Below, piece by piece: positions 1-12,874 of a stretch of 64,000 nt of DNA; positions within the stretch are counted from its first letter, which is position 1, and every line of letters starts with the position of its first letter. The position numbers were made by a program, and so were the translations under genes. The notes beneath the pieces were generated by a model. That model did no database searches and was not told the origin of the DNA. It saw only the letters and a program-made list of their open reading frames with translations. The stretch is from Eutrigla gurnardus (Eukaryota > Chordata > Actinopteri > Perciformes > Triglidae), in contig OY741275.1 in assembly GCA_963514095.1 (NCBI GenBank), positions 5,939,389-6,003,388 on the forward strand, in the 5' to 3' direction.

Positions 1-1654
1 TGTTCCTGTGATTTAATTTTAATAAATGGATAAAAAGGATGTGTCTCTACATGTCAGCTCTGTGATAGACTTGCATCCTGCCTATATGTAAAAAGTCTGA
101 GGTCATGCTTTGTTAGGTCTGTCTGCAAGACGACAAGCAAAACACAATATGCTTGTTTTCTGAATGGAGATCTGATCAATCGGTGCTCTGCTAACATTTT
201 AGCTGCTCTATCAACACTTGCTGGTAGGCTTTCACGACACAGTGTCGTGTCAGTTGGAGATATATACAAATTAAGTGAATTTGTGGAAAGATAAGTTTGG
301 TGTGAACACAGCATTACAGCAGTGATTCATGCACTCACACATACATGTAGGATCCTGCCTTTATTGCTGACACTCTGAAGTCCCTCGCTTATATAATCTC
401 TCTCTCGTTGGATTTGATATCAGTGGGGTTTTTTTTTACTCTTGGTGGCCAAGTGAGGTTTTTTTTCTTCAACTGTGCCTGTTCAGTATTTTAATGACTC
501 TCCACGAGCCTTGGTGGGAAGAATTAAAGAATGTTAGTTCCCCTGTTCATCTGCTTGCAGTGCGACGATGCACTGTATATGGTGCAATGTTTGATGATAC
601 AATCAACCCCCCCCCCCAACCAACTGTTTAGACCTCTTCAATCCCTTTTTTCATGTTTTACTTGTTCACTGTCATTCTTCAACCAGTATCTAATTCAACA
701 GACGAGTTTCTGATGATAATACCAGAAAGACACACACTGATTCTTAGTTACCGTACTTATCTCATCTACAACAGCTTCCATGTATGAAGGCATGCAAGGT
801 GCCTCTGTTATCCCACCAAATGCCTCCAAACACTTTTACATGTTGCTCTGGTGAGGTTGGCTCTGGCTGCACCGTAGTCGAATCATACGCTCCATCTGCT
901 CCAACGTAGGCTGACTTGCAGCTCACTCTTAAGTCTCCGTCCTACCTTTCCCCCCTGATCAGCAGTAGATTTAGACTGCGTATGGAGGGTTTTACACATG
1001 TGCATGGAAAACACCTGAACAGAGGGCCAAATATATAAATCCTGGGCTTAATTGCTGCTGTACTAGAAAAAAAAGCTTTCTTTCTTTTAAATGTTTTGTT
1101 TTGCACTACAGTCACCATTTACATGCATAACACAGTGTAATTCAGCCTAGTTTGTCACAACCTTTACACAAACTGAACACCATAGATGGGATTACACCTA
1201 CGTTTTCTCTGGTCTTGCCATACCACAAAGTTGAAATGTACTTGGGAGCTTAATTGTTTCTCAGCCAGAAGACATTAACACACATTTGATCAAATAAGCC
1301 ACCTACAAAGCCATCTGTTTTCATTTTAAATTGATTCATTTATATATTGCAATCTTACTGCTAACAACCTGCACTGCTGTTCTCTTGGAAGAGGACAGAG
1401 ATTCAGATAATGGGTACTGTCTGAGTTACAACACACTCACACACTTGCAGTATTGTTTTCTCAGCTTTTCAGCTCTGTGGAGGCTTGCAGCTGAGTCCAC
1501 ACGGATCACAGCAGTTCGTCAGTTCCTCCCACATTTCCTGTGTTTATCACATTGGGAGGTCATTAATGAACAGGCTCACATGTTTGCATTCAGGCGACAC
1601 AGATATTTTTCTGATTTTTCAAGCTTATTGTACTCAGCAGATTCCATCTAACAT

Positions 1655-2200
1655 ATTTTATGTTAGGCTTAATATTTTACTAGCATTAGCCAACACTCAG
1701 CCGCTGGCTACACCTGAAACTTCTGACCAACATGATAGTTAGTCACCACAACACTGTGTGACATTTATTAGTATGTCCAACATCTTAGTATGAGACCATT
1801 ATTCGTGAATTGCACACTATTAACAGGGAAATAGCACAGTTTGAAGGACAGCAGTGCTAATGCCATAATAAATTAACAGTAAAGAAATCATGCGTGCTTC
1901 CTCCGCGTCATCGGAAACAGTGTTGCCCTGGCGACTGACTGACATGCTGCAGGTTGTAGAGACAGTTTGAGTTGAGAGAGAGAAGTATTTTACTTTGTGT
2001 GGTGTTTAGCAAAATGACTGATGGAAAAAACAATCAGCTGCCACTGATCAATATTATGTATTTTTTTTTAACACACATGATCCAATTAAAAAACAGGAAA
2101 TGCTTTCAGCTTTTAGGCTCATATCTTTTACTTTATTCAAATTGTAAAATATACTGACTAATGAATGCACTTCCATATAATCATTTGCTTCATTATAAGA
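1655..2200 (+). repeat. unclassified dispersed repeat, copy 1 (inverted partner at 25985-26515)
   Basis: The reverse complement of 25985-26515 aligns along this segment. Shared blocks include the ACTAGCATTAGCCAA stretch near 1680, the run around TTTATTAGTATGTCC at 1765, the GCGTGCTTCCTCCGCGTCATC block near 1890, the GTTGCCCTGGCGACT block near 1921, and the CTCATATCTTTTACTTTAT block near 2118. Between the blocks the copies differ by many substitutions and small indels, so they are old. I see no coding frame, LTR, tRNA promoter or clear terminal inverted repeat. The ends are estimates from where similarity fades. Confidence 0.65.
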
Positions 2201-2354
2201 TCTTTTAAATCAAAGATACAAGTACGCAGTTTTAGTCTTGTAAGTTGTAACATTTTACTCAAATGTGTCTTAACCATGTCATGTGAAAAGTCCAGCCATG
2301 TACTAGCTTTCACCTAGCTTTGTTGATGAAAAGCAATATTTTTCACTTCTACAA

Positions 2355-2905
2355 TAGCCATGTTTCCATCCAAAGTGATTCGAATTACTGGGAAATGCGC
2401 ATTAAAAGAAATTCGAATCATGTGTGTTTCCATCAAAAGAACGGACTTTGGTGAAAACTACAAATTCGCGCAAGTTTTCTAAGTCACGCGAGATTTTCCG
2501 CGGGTTGGCATGGCAACCAGCCTGTAAACATTCCGTCGTCTTCCTGCCGGTGACACCGGCTGGACCGGTCGGTGCTTGGGTGAGGTGCATGGGCTTTTCA
2601 CACAGCCTTGTGGGCACAAGTGGCCCGAGTTCGGCCGTGTTCAGCTGTCTGTCTCCCGGCTGGTTTGAGGTCTCTATTTAAATGTCAAACACCGGAAGCA
2701 GTCGGGGTGAAAGTGCGCTACGTCACACTTGATTCGCATACAGCTGTTTCCATCCCATTCGAATCAACCAAAACCCGGCCATAGCGAGCGTATTTCATTT
2801 TGTGCGAATCAGGGGATTTTAATGCGAATCACGGCGTTTCCATCATCATTTTCCGATGCGATACATCTAGATGCGCATCTAAACAGCTGATGGAAACGCA
2901 CCTTA
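2355..2905. mobile_element. MITE-like element with TTTCCATC-rich ends
   Basis: The left end (CCATGTTTCCATCCAAAG at about 2358) is roughly the reverse complement of the right end (CTGATGGAAACGCACC at about 2887). The motif GTTTCCATC recurs inside near 2428, 2747 and 2837, and GAATC/GATTC words are frequent. This is typical of a non-autonomous DNA transposon common in fish. The interior (2440-2720) is CpG-richer than its surroundings and has no transposase. I could not fix a target duplication, so the superfamily is open. Confidence 0.55.
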
Positions 2906-3487
2906 TGATAGCAAGCTAAACAACTTTTTCAAGTCACTCGTGACAATATTCACGATTATACTGATAATGGAAATTGATCATGACCAACCTACTGTGAGTG
3001 TTTTCTATTGTGATTGCCAATGAATCAAAGATGATGTCTCTCATTCTTGCCTTATTATTGTTTTCCTCTACACCTATTTATTATATGTCCTGGCTGGAAC
3101 AGATGTCATTGTAGAGTAGTTGGGTGGGGGGCAGGCTGGTGTCCCATAATAAACTGATGCTTTTGTCTTTTACCATCATGATCTGGATTAGAGGTGGGCA
3201 TGTTTTAGTCTGGTTTCCTGCAGCTATTTATTGTGAGCCTGTTTATTTGGTGACCACTTGTACTAACAGCATAGTAATTTGATATTCTGTAGACCTTCAG
3301 GAAACAAAATGGACTGATTTTTCCTTTTTAATTGATTTAACCTTTTCTCTATGTGTTTTCGTGTCATGCTTCGTTAAAGTCTTTGATTCTTCATCTGCTT
3401 TGTGGAAGTTATTAGAGCTCCAAATAAGGACAATACAAGTAATTATAATAAAAAAAAACATACCTACATTTTACCTGCCTCCTACAG

Positions 3488-3749
3488 GGAGGAGGAGGAG
3501 AGCCTGCGTGACAAGATTCGGGCAGACCATGAGCGAGCACTGCAGGAAGCAAAGGAGAAGCTGAGAAAGTCACGTGAGGAGCTGCAGGCTGAGATTCAGA
3601 CAGAGAAGAACAAAGTAATGGAGGACCTGAAAAAGAAGGATGCAGGGCCTAAACCTTTGCCGCCGGTCCCAATGCCCAAAGTGGTGGGCGTCAGTGATGG
3701 TGAGCCACCAGAGCCCGACGCCAAAGAGAAACGCGACAAGATCAGAGAG
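3488..3749 (+). CDS. man1a2: Golgi alpha-1,2-mannosidase (GH47), exon encoding the lumenal stem
   Basis: A 262-bp internal exon. The acceptor CAG ends at 3487 and the donor GTAAGA starts at 3750. It starts with the third base of a split codon and ends in phase 0. The encoded stretch is highly charged and probably coiled-coil: REEEESLRDKIRADHERAL, then KLRKSREELQAEIQTEKNK, then a proline-rich PLPPVP segment, ending KRDKIRE. This matches the stem between the membrane anchor and catalytic domain of class I Golgi mannosidases, type II membrane enzymes that trim alpha-1,2-mannoses from Man9 to Man5 N-glycans. The KSREE-x-x-AEIQTEKNK block and the proline-rich segment resemble MAN1A2 more than MAN1A1. 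That paralogue call is from recall and is less certain than the family call. The start codon and membrane segment lie outside the window. Confidence 0.88.
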
Positions 3750-3982
3750 GTAAGATGACCCTTGTTCCGTATTTGAAATATCCCATTGATAAGTACGTTT
3801 TTCTCTCTATTGTGTCATTTTGGATCATGTATCCATCATTGATGCAGATTATTTAATTGCTTCTTACTGATGGGGACTCATATTAGTAGGAGTGCAGCAA
3901 GAGCAATCGACAAACACTGTGATAGAACTACGCTAGTAGAAATTAATGTCGGTATATTTTATTGCTGTCAATAAATCTATCA

Positions 3983-4180
3983 GTATGGTAAATGGACCTG
4001 CATTTAGATAGCACCTTTCTAGTCTCCAGTCCACTCAAAGCAATACATAATGGCAATACACAAAGCAATTCATACACTGATGGCAGCGGCTGCCACGCAA
4101 GGTGCCACCAGGATCTATTTGAGCAGTTTGGGGTTGTTGCCCAGGGACACTTTGACATGTGCAGGAGCCAGGGAAAATAT
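3983..4180. repeat. degraded SINE-like fish repeat
   Basis: The segment starts with a TGGTAAATGGACCTGCATTT block, followed by a CACTCAAAGCAATAC block and GATGGCAGCGGCTGCCA near 4079. It ends around a word resembling TTGCCCAGGGACAC. These blocks are characteristic of a widespread fish short interspersed repeat. No intact A/B box is visible, so this copy is decayed or truncated. The short frames on both strands are incidental. Recognition is from memory of the consensus. Confidence 0.5.
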
Positions 4181-4803
4181 CTGATGGAAACGAATGGCTT
4201 TTAAAAAAGGAATGCAACAGGAATATATACAAACTAACCATTTGTAGATAATTTGCTCAACCTGAGCCCCTTTGTTTCACATATCTCCACCATGAAAGAA
4301 AGAAGAATATTAAATACAGAGAAAAGTCTTGATTAATTAAAGTAAATGACCACTTCAGAATTGTTCCTTTAAGTAGCTTGCCTGTGCAAGCATGAGACTA
4401 TTAGTGTTGAAGTGTTGTAGCTGAGATGCATGTTTGGGAAGTAATGAGCATACTACTGGATGAATGAGACATGGATTATTCAGCACAAGTTGTTATAGAC
4501 TGTGTAAATTGGTGTTTCATTACCCTTCTGCTGTATTGTAACGTAGCCCCCATATACTTAATTTAAACAAGACTTTTCTACGTTTTTCTATGCTTTTTTG
4601 TTTACCGTGGAGGCATCCGAAAAAAACAGTATCCAAAAGTATTCCTTTGTCAAGAGCAAATCATCAAAAAACTAGTGCCATTGATATTCAGTACATATTC
4701 CAGCATATGATATGTGGGACAAACAGGGTTTGGGACATTATTTCACTGTGATATTTAGGTCATTGGCCCCTAATTCACATTTAATGCAATAAAGGCCATC
4801 TTA

Positions 4804-5831
<1,028 letters not shown>

Positions 5832-6491
5832 CTGTCTGACTCAGCACCAGCTTTTATTGAAGGCAACAACGAGCCAGACGGACAGTGCTTGTGTGGAATG
5901 CAGATGGTGCTATCTGGTCTGGCTCTCTATAGACACTTAGCCAACCACAGCCTTTCTCCCTCTCTCTGCTGCTCTCCTTCCTTACTCTCCTCCCTCCTGC
6001 AAGTTCTCCTGCATAATTACCTCATATCGTCTCAATTGAAACAGCACTTGGAGTCAGACCACTCGCCACGCATGGGAGCTGGCCCATTCACTCCAAACCC
6101 GCCTTTGTCTCTAAATGCCCCTTTTGTTCTATTCATAATTACCATTCAAAGATAATGCCATACACTCCCAAACAAGCTAGAAACACAGAAACATAGTACA
6201 ACACACCCTTTTTGACTTGTGGTTCCAAGGAGAAACCCTAATCGCACACTGACATAGAATTGTGGTTAAAGACCGGAGATTTTTTTTTATTCTGCAACGT
6301 CGAGGGAGTATCAGCATCCATCATTTATATTCCATGTAGACAATCAGATGTTATACAGGCAGTTGTTGAGCCAGACGGTTACAGCATTGCTTTCTATGGG
6401 ATTATACCATCTTTCTTTTCCTGCATTACTTTTTTTGGGTTATTTTGGTTCTTATAAATTTGGCCCTGGGATTGGAGTGGTGTGAAATGAT

Positions 6492-7570
6492 TAGGGCTGA
6501 AACAATTACTCGAGTTACTGGAGTAACTTGATTACAAAAAACGCTTGAGGCAAAAACTCTGCCTCGAAGCTTCTTTAAATTCCTATCTCACACATTATGC
6601 GGCCTGCTCAGCAGGGAACATTGTTCTACACGGAGCGTTTTGAGGAAGCCAGGGCTCCAGAGTGCGACCATTTTGGCCGCACATGCAAGCAAAAATCAGT
6701 GAAGTGCAGCTGAATGTGTTCCTTGGTCGCGGGCGGGCCGACATAATGCAGCACGGCCGGAGCCAGGCTGGGAACGCTGCTTTTACTGTCGGAGAGTCGT
6801 TGTTCAGAATCGTTGAAAAAGCAGAAAAACAACCGAAACCGGGACAGGTGCGTGGTGGGCCGAGCAGCCCCCCTCCCCCTCCCCTCCCTGCAGCAGAACA
6901 AGTTCAAAAGAACGCGTTCATTGAACTCGTTCATTTTTCTTTGAACTTTGAACTGAACGCAATGCATTTGTAAATAAAAAACTTGAACGTGAATTAGTTT
7001 ATATTGTGTGAAATGAACGACATACATCAATGTTGAGGTCCAATTTACCGTTTTTTTTATTCTCCTGATGAGTCGAGTGACACGACCTGCTCGCACTTCA
7101 GAAACAGCATGTCTTTGTTAAGGGTGGGCGGATCGATCCAAATACCCATAGTATCTCTTCTATAAGTTCAGCAATTCACTCAGATTTCTAACCAGAGTTT
7201 GTGTGAGCGCAGCGTCTCTCTGTCCTCATGCGCAGCGCTCCTCTACCTCTCTCACTCTGCTCACTCAGGTTCACTAGCCCCTCCCCTCCTCTCCCCCTCC
7301 TCCCCCCTCCCCTGCTGCCTGTAAAAGGCAAACATGTGAACATGTTATTGTTTCTAAACAAAAACATGGTTCAGTATTAGTTTGCCCTGCAGTTGAAAAG
7401 TTGCCATATTAACTGAACTTTGAACTAGTTCAGAATTGAAATGGTGAACTATGAACGTGAACAGTGAACTTTGAACTAATTATATACAATGTTAATTTTT
7501 TATCCGATTACTTGATTAATTAATGGAATAATTGGTAGATTCCTCAATTACAAAAATATTTGATAGTTGA
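6492..7570. mobile_element. hAT-type element, right end lost; contains a nested GAAC-rich insert
   Basis: The left end TAGGGCTGAAACAATTACTC at about 6492 is a hAT terminus of the kind abundant in fish. The matching right side is visible only as decayed text around CCGATTACTTGATTAATTAA near 7504 and stops before a recognisable CCCTA end. Inside, 6895-7480 is bounded by runs of GTTCA/TGAAC words on both sides (AACTTTGAACTGAACG near 6942, TGAACTTTGAACTAA near 7464), which looks like a second element nested within the first. No intact transposase is present; the 156-codon minus-strand frame at 6626-7096 matches nothing I know. Confidence 0.6.
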
Positions 7571-7658
7571 AGAAATTAACAATTGTGATATTTGTTTTCC
7601 ATTTTCAATTTGCGAGGACAGTTTTGTAGTGATGGTACTGCCACTTGCAACACCTGAT

Positions 7659-8712
7659 TAGGGTTGGGCATCGAGATCCGGTTCCGCGTTCCTAACCTCC
7701 GGTTCCGGAACCGTTAAGAAGCTGTTGGAATTGCGATCCTTTTTTTGGGGTTCTTAAACGTCCGCACTAGTTTGTTTGTTTTACTCCGCTCGCACTAGTT
7801 TGTTTGTATTACTCCGCCCGGCGTGCGGAGACTCCGCGATAGAACGATCAGTAACGAGTAGTCTAACGCGCTACTATTGCCAAACCAGTAGTCAGATTAA
7901 AGTTACTTATCCAAATACACGGTGCGTTACTATTTTTGTCAGTAAAAAAATAGATCTGCTTTCTTCGTGCGTCTCAGGGGGGTGACGTATGTTAGCCGAC
8001 ACCTCACGGACGGTCGCGTGTAGTCGGCTTTACCGGCAGAAACGTAAACAATGGAGGGGGAGAGATACGCATTTTCCAGCTGGAAATACAAGCATTATTT
8101 CGACTTCATCTCAGCAAAAGATGGCAACATAAAGGTTCGTTGTACACTCTGTGTTAACAACAAAGTGTTGTCTACTTTCAAGAATACAACGTCGAACATT
8201 TAGAGTCACAGCATGGCACAACCACATTAAACGAGCAGGTCCCGTCCGGTGACGGTGAAAAGGCGCAGCGTGTGAATAAACAAGACGAGTTCTCGATTTC
8301 ACGGAGCTCCTGCTAACTCAGTCTGTGCTGAGATGCGAGCGGAGTCTCTCTTGATAGGGTTTAGTGGAGAAATGTCTCGCTGCTTGCTGGCCCCGCCCCC
8401 TCCCTTCGTCATCACGCCGCTCATACTTTAGGACTGTGCTCATTTGTTTCATAAAACCAATCCTTGCTGCTCTAATGCCGGTTCAATATTCATAAAATGT
8501 TCATTCTTGATGTTACTGCCATTACAATATGCAAACAATTATTTAAGTTAAGTGAAGTCAAGAGTACTACTTTTCAAAGTAACTGTGGCAACACTGGACC
8601 TGTTGACCTGCACCTCAAAGAATCGGAATCGAGAATCGTTTAGAACAGGAATCGAAACAGAGGATCGGAATCGGGATCGGAATCGGTAAAATCCAAACGA
8701 TGCCCAACCCTA
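7659..8712 (+). mobile_element. hAT element, TSD CACCTGAT, non-autonomous
   Basis: The terminal repeats TAGGGTTGGGCATCGAGATC and its counterpart ending ACGATGCCCAACCCTA are flanked by exact 8-bp duplications CACCTGAT at 7651-7658 and 8713-8720. The subterminal regions are rich in GGTTCCG / CGGAATCG words. It retains only the 5' end of a transposase (8051-8203), so it would depend on another copy to move. Confidence 0.93.
8051..8203 (+). pseudogene. hAT transposase N-terminal remnant with BED-type zinc finger start
   Basis: Begins at an ATG and runs 50 codons to a TAG. The aromatic start (SSWKYKHYFDF) and the CTLC pair (near 8138) are the first half of a BED-type zinc finger, a DNA-binding domain found at the N-terminus of ZBED/hAT transposases. 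The His pair of the finger is lost after the stop, although SHSM-like residues follow in the same direction. No catalytic core remains. Confidence 0.7.
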
Positions 8713-9188
8713 CACCTGATACAACAATTGTACTTTTTTTCAAAGCGAAAATCTGCCAAGTAAATATCAAATCACTATCTGCAGTGGGGATGTTTATTAT
8801 GAAAGATTTGCAGGCCTTTTCCATAATTAGATATGCAGGGGTCCGTCACCTAATCAAAACGCTGCGCTACACTGCCATCGAGCACATTTTTCAGCTCTAA
8901 CGTAATTCACAACTTCTATAAAATAGACTGAAGAATGTTGATCTACAACGGTTTATTTTGAGTTGACTGATTCCATTTTCATTTTTTTTAAAGGTGAGAA
9001 AAGTGTTTTTGTGGCTGTTATTTAATGGCAGCACCATCACACAGCGTTGTACAGATCAAAATCCAAAATGTATTGAAAAAGGATGGATGTAGTAATTTCC
9101 AAAATTCACATTGTTTTAATCTAACATAACTTTCATGTATGTGAAAAATTCAAATCATAACAAAAATAGTGTTCCATGATGGCACTGT

Positions 9189-9272
9189 GTCATGGTTACC
9201 ATGACGTCACATTCTATGATAGTGGTGTGATGTCACAACATCAAAGGCACAGTTCTCACACATTCTATAAAG
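9189..9272 (+). promoter_or_regulatory. promoter-like block: two CRE sites and a TATA box
   Basis: A consensus cAMP-response element TGACGTCA lies at 9202-9209 and a one-mismatch copy TGATGTCA at 9228-9235, 26 bp apart. The first overlaps a 17-bp near-palindrome GTCATGGTTACCATGAC (9189-9205). A TATAAAG box follows at 9266-9272, which would place a start site near 9297. This spacing is that of a CREB/CREM/ATF-driven core promoter and it points at the ORF that follows. Promoter activity is inferred from motifs only. Confidence 0.5.
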
Positions 9273-9364
9273 GGAGTCTCCTTTCTCAAATATATCAGTT
9301 GGTCTCAGTAGGAGAGATTTAAGGTTGGCTAATCTGAAGAAAAAAACAACAGCATACAAAGACT

Positions 9365-10538
9365 TGGATACTTCCAGAAGATAAAGTGGAAATATTTAGT
9401 GATCTTTGTAGACACAGACTCTCCAAGTGTAAAATCAGTGGAAGGTACCCCCATAATCCTCCTCACACAAAGAAGGAGACTATTGCTGAACTGAGGTCCC
9501 TGGTTGAACAGCCTAAAGATGATATTAATTTCAGAACAGCCCTTGCAGAGAACCAAGGAGACACAGAAGCAGAATGGGTGGGTGATTGATGATGCACCTT
9601 CAGCTACAAGAACTACAACTACATCTGAACATGGCATCTGTTCAGTTGTAATGGATCTGATTGTTTGCAATATGAACAAGCTGCTGCTGTTCATCGCCCA
9701 ATATGTAGCTGTGGTACCCAATGAATCAGAATACGAAGCTGCTTTTTGCGTCCACAAAAAGATGTCATCTTTCTTGAGCAAGTGTGTTGAACTCCGATCC
9801 CAGTCCCAAAGAATGATACTGGGAGACGCAAAAGAAGATTTGGTGATGGTTTCAACACCACGACCATCAGGACGAGAAGCCCCTGATGTACCTACACCTT
9901 CCAGCATGTGCGTTTCAGATTTGGATGTGGTTTTACTCGAAGTGTACGAGCTGGAGGAATCCATCGATAATTGGTTAGAAGAGATAAGCTGTAATCCAGA
10001 AACAAACTGGGATTCAGCTGCTAAATACGTCAAGAAAAGAGTGCAGCGTGAATTGAGAATGTACTCTGCACTCCGATCTTTTTCAGAGTACAAAATAGCC
10101 ACAACGGAAATCATGGAAGAATATTTGGTGATGGATTCAACATCTTCAGTGGAGCCGTTGGACCTCAGGGCATCTCCCAAAGGCTTATCTGCAACAATAG
10201 ACTCATTGGACTCACATTGCTCTCCTAAACAGGAGAGCTATGGCAAGTACAGCCTGCTCAGGGAAGAAGACCTGAGCTCTGACCCTCTGGAATCAGTTTT
10301 AAAGGATGAGGATGTCAAACCAGAAGAGACACATTCAGATTGTGAGTTTAAAGATGACCAATTAACCAATGCAAATACCTTCGAAGTTCAGGAGAAGAAG
10401 AGCTTTTTCTGTAAATGGAAGAAAAAAAACAAGGTCTTCCCCCTATCTGAACACAAACCCTCCACATCTCCTGAAGCCAAATCGACCAAAAGACTGCCCC
10501 TGCTGAAGAGGATCCAGCGGTTCTTCTGTTGCCTCTAG
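9365..10538 (+). pseudogene. unrecognised single-exon ORF, 339 codons from its first ATG, probably frameshifted upstream
   Basis: I do not recognise the protein. The main frame runs from an ATG at 9519 to a TAG at 10536-10538. It has an acidic Ser/Glu-rich middle, a PLDLR motif resembling the CtBP-binding PxDLS signature, and a strongly basic tail ending KRIQRFFCCL, which could be a lipid-anchored membrane tail. A second frame just upstream (9365-9575) reads smoothly as WILPEDKVEIFSDLCRH and onwards and then shifts at GGGTGGGTG (9576-9584). Deleting one 4-bp GGTG unit would put it in frame with VIDDAPSATR. Either the gene is broken by a 4-bp duplication or translation starts at 9519. The TATA/CRE block lies about 100 bp upstream. 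A partial copy of the tail occurs at 18876-19022, so this belongs to a duplicated sequence family. The 283-codon minus-strand frame is its shadow. Confidence 0.45.
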
Positions 10539-10608
10539 GGTTTTCAGCACTGGGGCCAGGTTCAAGAACATGATCTGGATACTGCTGTTTTACAATAATG
10601 GTGGCAAG

Positions 10609-12537
10609 TAGGGATGTCCCGATCCGATATTTGAATCGGATCGGCCGGCACGGGAAAATCCCGATCCGGACTCCCGATCCAGTTTTTTTTCCAAAACTCC
10701 GGTCCGTGTTTTCCAGCACACCGATGTAGGTAATACATTCCAGTTTTTTTACGGTTTTCCCCAAAATCCGGTCCGCGTTTTCCAGCACACCTAGCACACA
10801 CCTCGCGACCTGTCTAGCATCCCCTAAACAACAACAAGACGGCCTTGTCTGTGCATGTCCAGTGTTTCCCCTACCATTGTACAGGCCATGAAATCAATAC
10901 GCCAAAAATAAGCCACCTATCAATTCATTCATAAATCAAGAAACATTTACATTAGGAGCGCCTCCGCGCAGCACAGTGTAGACAACAATTCTCGCCGCGC
11001 GCTCCCGCTACGATCTTCTTCGTGTACTTTACGCGCTTGATGTTGTTCTGATGCCGTTCCGCCTCGTTAAACCACCACGATGTTGCTTTATACTTTGAAA
11101 ACACGGAGTTGACACTGTATTTTGATAAGCTGTTGCACTCTTCAGACTCGTGGTGTGAGCGGGACCGGAACCGGACCGGCTTCCGCGCTGCCTGCTCGCA
11201 CAGATCCGCTCGTGCGCACATGCGCTGATGCAGGTCGACTGTTGTCGATAAATATATGCACTCCTTAAAAACAGCATCAAGCCATATTGTGTGTAGTATT
11301 AGGACGTGATGACGTCTTAGGGGGAGGATTGTTTTTGATAAGCTGTGGAACTCTGAGTTAACCTATTTCTACCTGAATTTCTATGAACTATTAGGCTGTT
11401 GAGTAAACCCATAACTTATATTTACCACTAAGAATTTAAAGTTATCGATAAAAATGTCAGCTGTGTGGGATTATTTTACCCTAAAAGATGAAGAGGCGGA
11501 GTGAAATACTTGCCACAATAAAGTCAAGCGTGGTGGTAAAGTGGTAAGATTGACTATTTATTATTTTGTCTATTTTGTGTTTATTTAACCCTGTTAAGAA
11601 TAATCAGATCAGCTTCTTATTACCAACCATTGTGGATCATTCAAACTAACCTAATTCAGTTGGCTAGTTGTTCTTAAAGGAAAAGTTCGGAATTTTGGAC
11701 ATAGGACCTCATTTCCAACTTACCCGAGGTGATATAGGTCGGTGGAGACCGTTTTCAGCACAATTGGTCCAGTCCTTATAGTTTCACAAGTCACTGCGGC
11801 TAAACTGGTGTTGATCTAGCGCACGTCAACGGTAACATCCAGCCTCTCTCTAAAAACAGCTTTAACTGCTCCGCAGAACACCCGTGACAAATGTATTATA
11901 ACGTCGGACTATCGATGTACATGTCAGTGTTGGTAGAATAATTAAAAAAAATGTTTTAACGCTGCTACGAGTACTAGCGGTCACGACTGTAGGGCGCTTA
12001 GGTTTCGTTTTTACGCACTACAACTAACACGCAAAGTAAAATTCCGCTGCTGCTGAGAAACTAGTCCCTTAAAATGTTTAATCATTGAAAATGCAAGGTT
12101 GGTTTAATTTCTAAAATTATTCTACCAACACTGACATGTACATCGATAGTCCGACGTTATAATACATTTGTCACGGGTGTTCTGCGGAGCAGTTAAAGCT
12201 GTTTTTAGTGGCAGGCTGGATGTTACCGTTGACGTGCGCTAGCTCAACACCAGTTTAGCAACAGTGACTTGTGCAACTATAAGGACTGGACCAATTGTGC
12301 TGAAAACGGTCTCCACCGACCTATATCACCTCGGGTAAGTTGGAAATGAGGTCCTATGTCCAAAATTCTGAACTTTTCCTTTAAGAGTAAAACCCTTTTC
12401 AACATGAGTCTGATAACAAAATAAGTAAATATCTTTAATACATGCTGGGATCGGCCGGTATCGGTATCGGCCGATACTAAAAGCTACAATATCGGTATCG
12501 GATCGGAAGTTCAAAAAGCTGGATCGGGACATCCCTA
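10609..12537 (+). mobile_element. hAT element, 1.93 kb, TSD GTGGCAAG, carrying nested insertions
   Basis: Perfect 17-bp terminal repeats TAGGGATGTCCCGATCC (10609-10625) and its complement (12521-12537) are flanked by exact 8-bp duplications GTGGCAAG (10601-10608, 12538-12545). Subterminal DNA is full of GATCGG/CCGATC words. A BED-finger start (ATG at 11454, MSAVWDYFTLKD) is cut by a stop after 15 codons. Compared with the truncated sister copy at 16302-17254 it carries two extra blocks: about 10860-11424, which opens with CAGTGTTTCCCC like a different hAT terminus, and the TTAA foldback MITE at 11678-12380. It inserted about 60 bp past the stop codon of the 9.5-10.5 kb ORF. Confidence 0.93.
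11678..12380. mobile_element. foldback MITE with TTAA target duplication
   Basis: Terminal inverted arms of about 265 bp (11678-11943 and 12116-12380) enclose a 170-bp loop. The ends read AGGAAAAGTTC and GAACTTTTCCT. TTAA stands on both sides (11674-11677, 12381-12384). The related hAT copy has a single TTAA at 17091-17094 in the same context (GTTGTTCTTAAGAGTAAAA), which is the empty site. TTAA duplication is the signature of the piggyBac superfamily, so this is probably a piggyBac-mobilised MITE, although its termini are not the usual CCC type. No coding sequence. Confidence 0.9.
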
Positions 12538-12874
12538 GTGGCAAGTATGGGTTTTCGCCGGGTGCTCCGGTTTCTCCCACACCAAAAAAACCTTCAGTGG
12601 AGCCTGTGGACCTCACGGTAGTTGCCAAATACTGTGTCATTTCATCAAATTTCTGAAAATCTTCTCACCTGACCATCACAGAATTTATTGAAAAAAATCT
12701 AGTATGAAGATGCATCAAATTTCATATTAACAATGGATAATAAGAGATAGATGCATCAAATTTGGTAGTTATGCTCAAAGACACAAATGACAAACGATAT
12801 GGATATGGACCCATCATACATTTTTAATATGGCGACCATTTTGCAAAATGGTGGATAAATGATATGAGGATATA

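Larger units (their letters stand above)
1..3487 (+). other. man1a2: end of an upstream intron of the mannosidase gene
   Basis: Non-coding sequence upstream of the exon at 3488. The acceptor reads pyrimidine-rich DNA ending in CAG at 3485-3487, and the intron interrupts a codon after its second base. From 1 to about 1650 I see no gene, RNA or recognisable mobile element, only A/T-rich DNA with a C run near 607. The rest holds two dispersed repeats listed separately (1655-2200 and 2355-2905). Short open frames here have no coding character. Confidence 0.7.

Noticed and set aside
6626..7096. 156-codon minus-strand frame
   Set aside because: It crosses the junction between a hAT and a nested insert, with low-complexity composition and no motif.
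9329..10180. 283-codon minus-strand frame
   Set aside because: It lies antisense to the 339-codon plus-strand ORF, begins without a supporting promoter and has no recognisable domain; it looks like a shadow.
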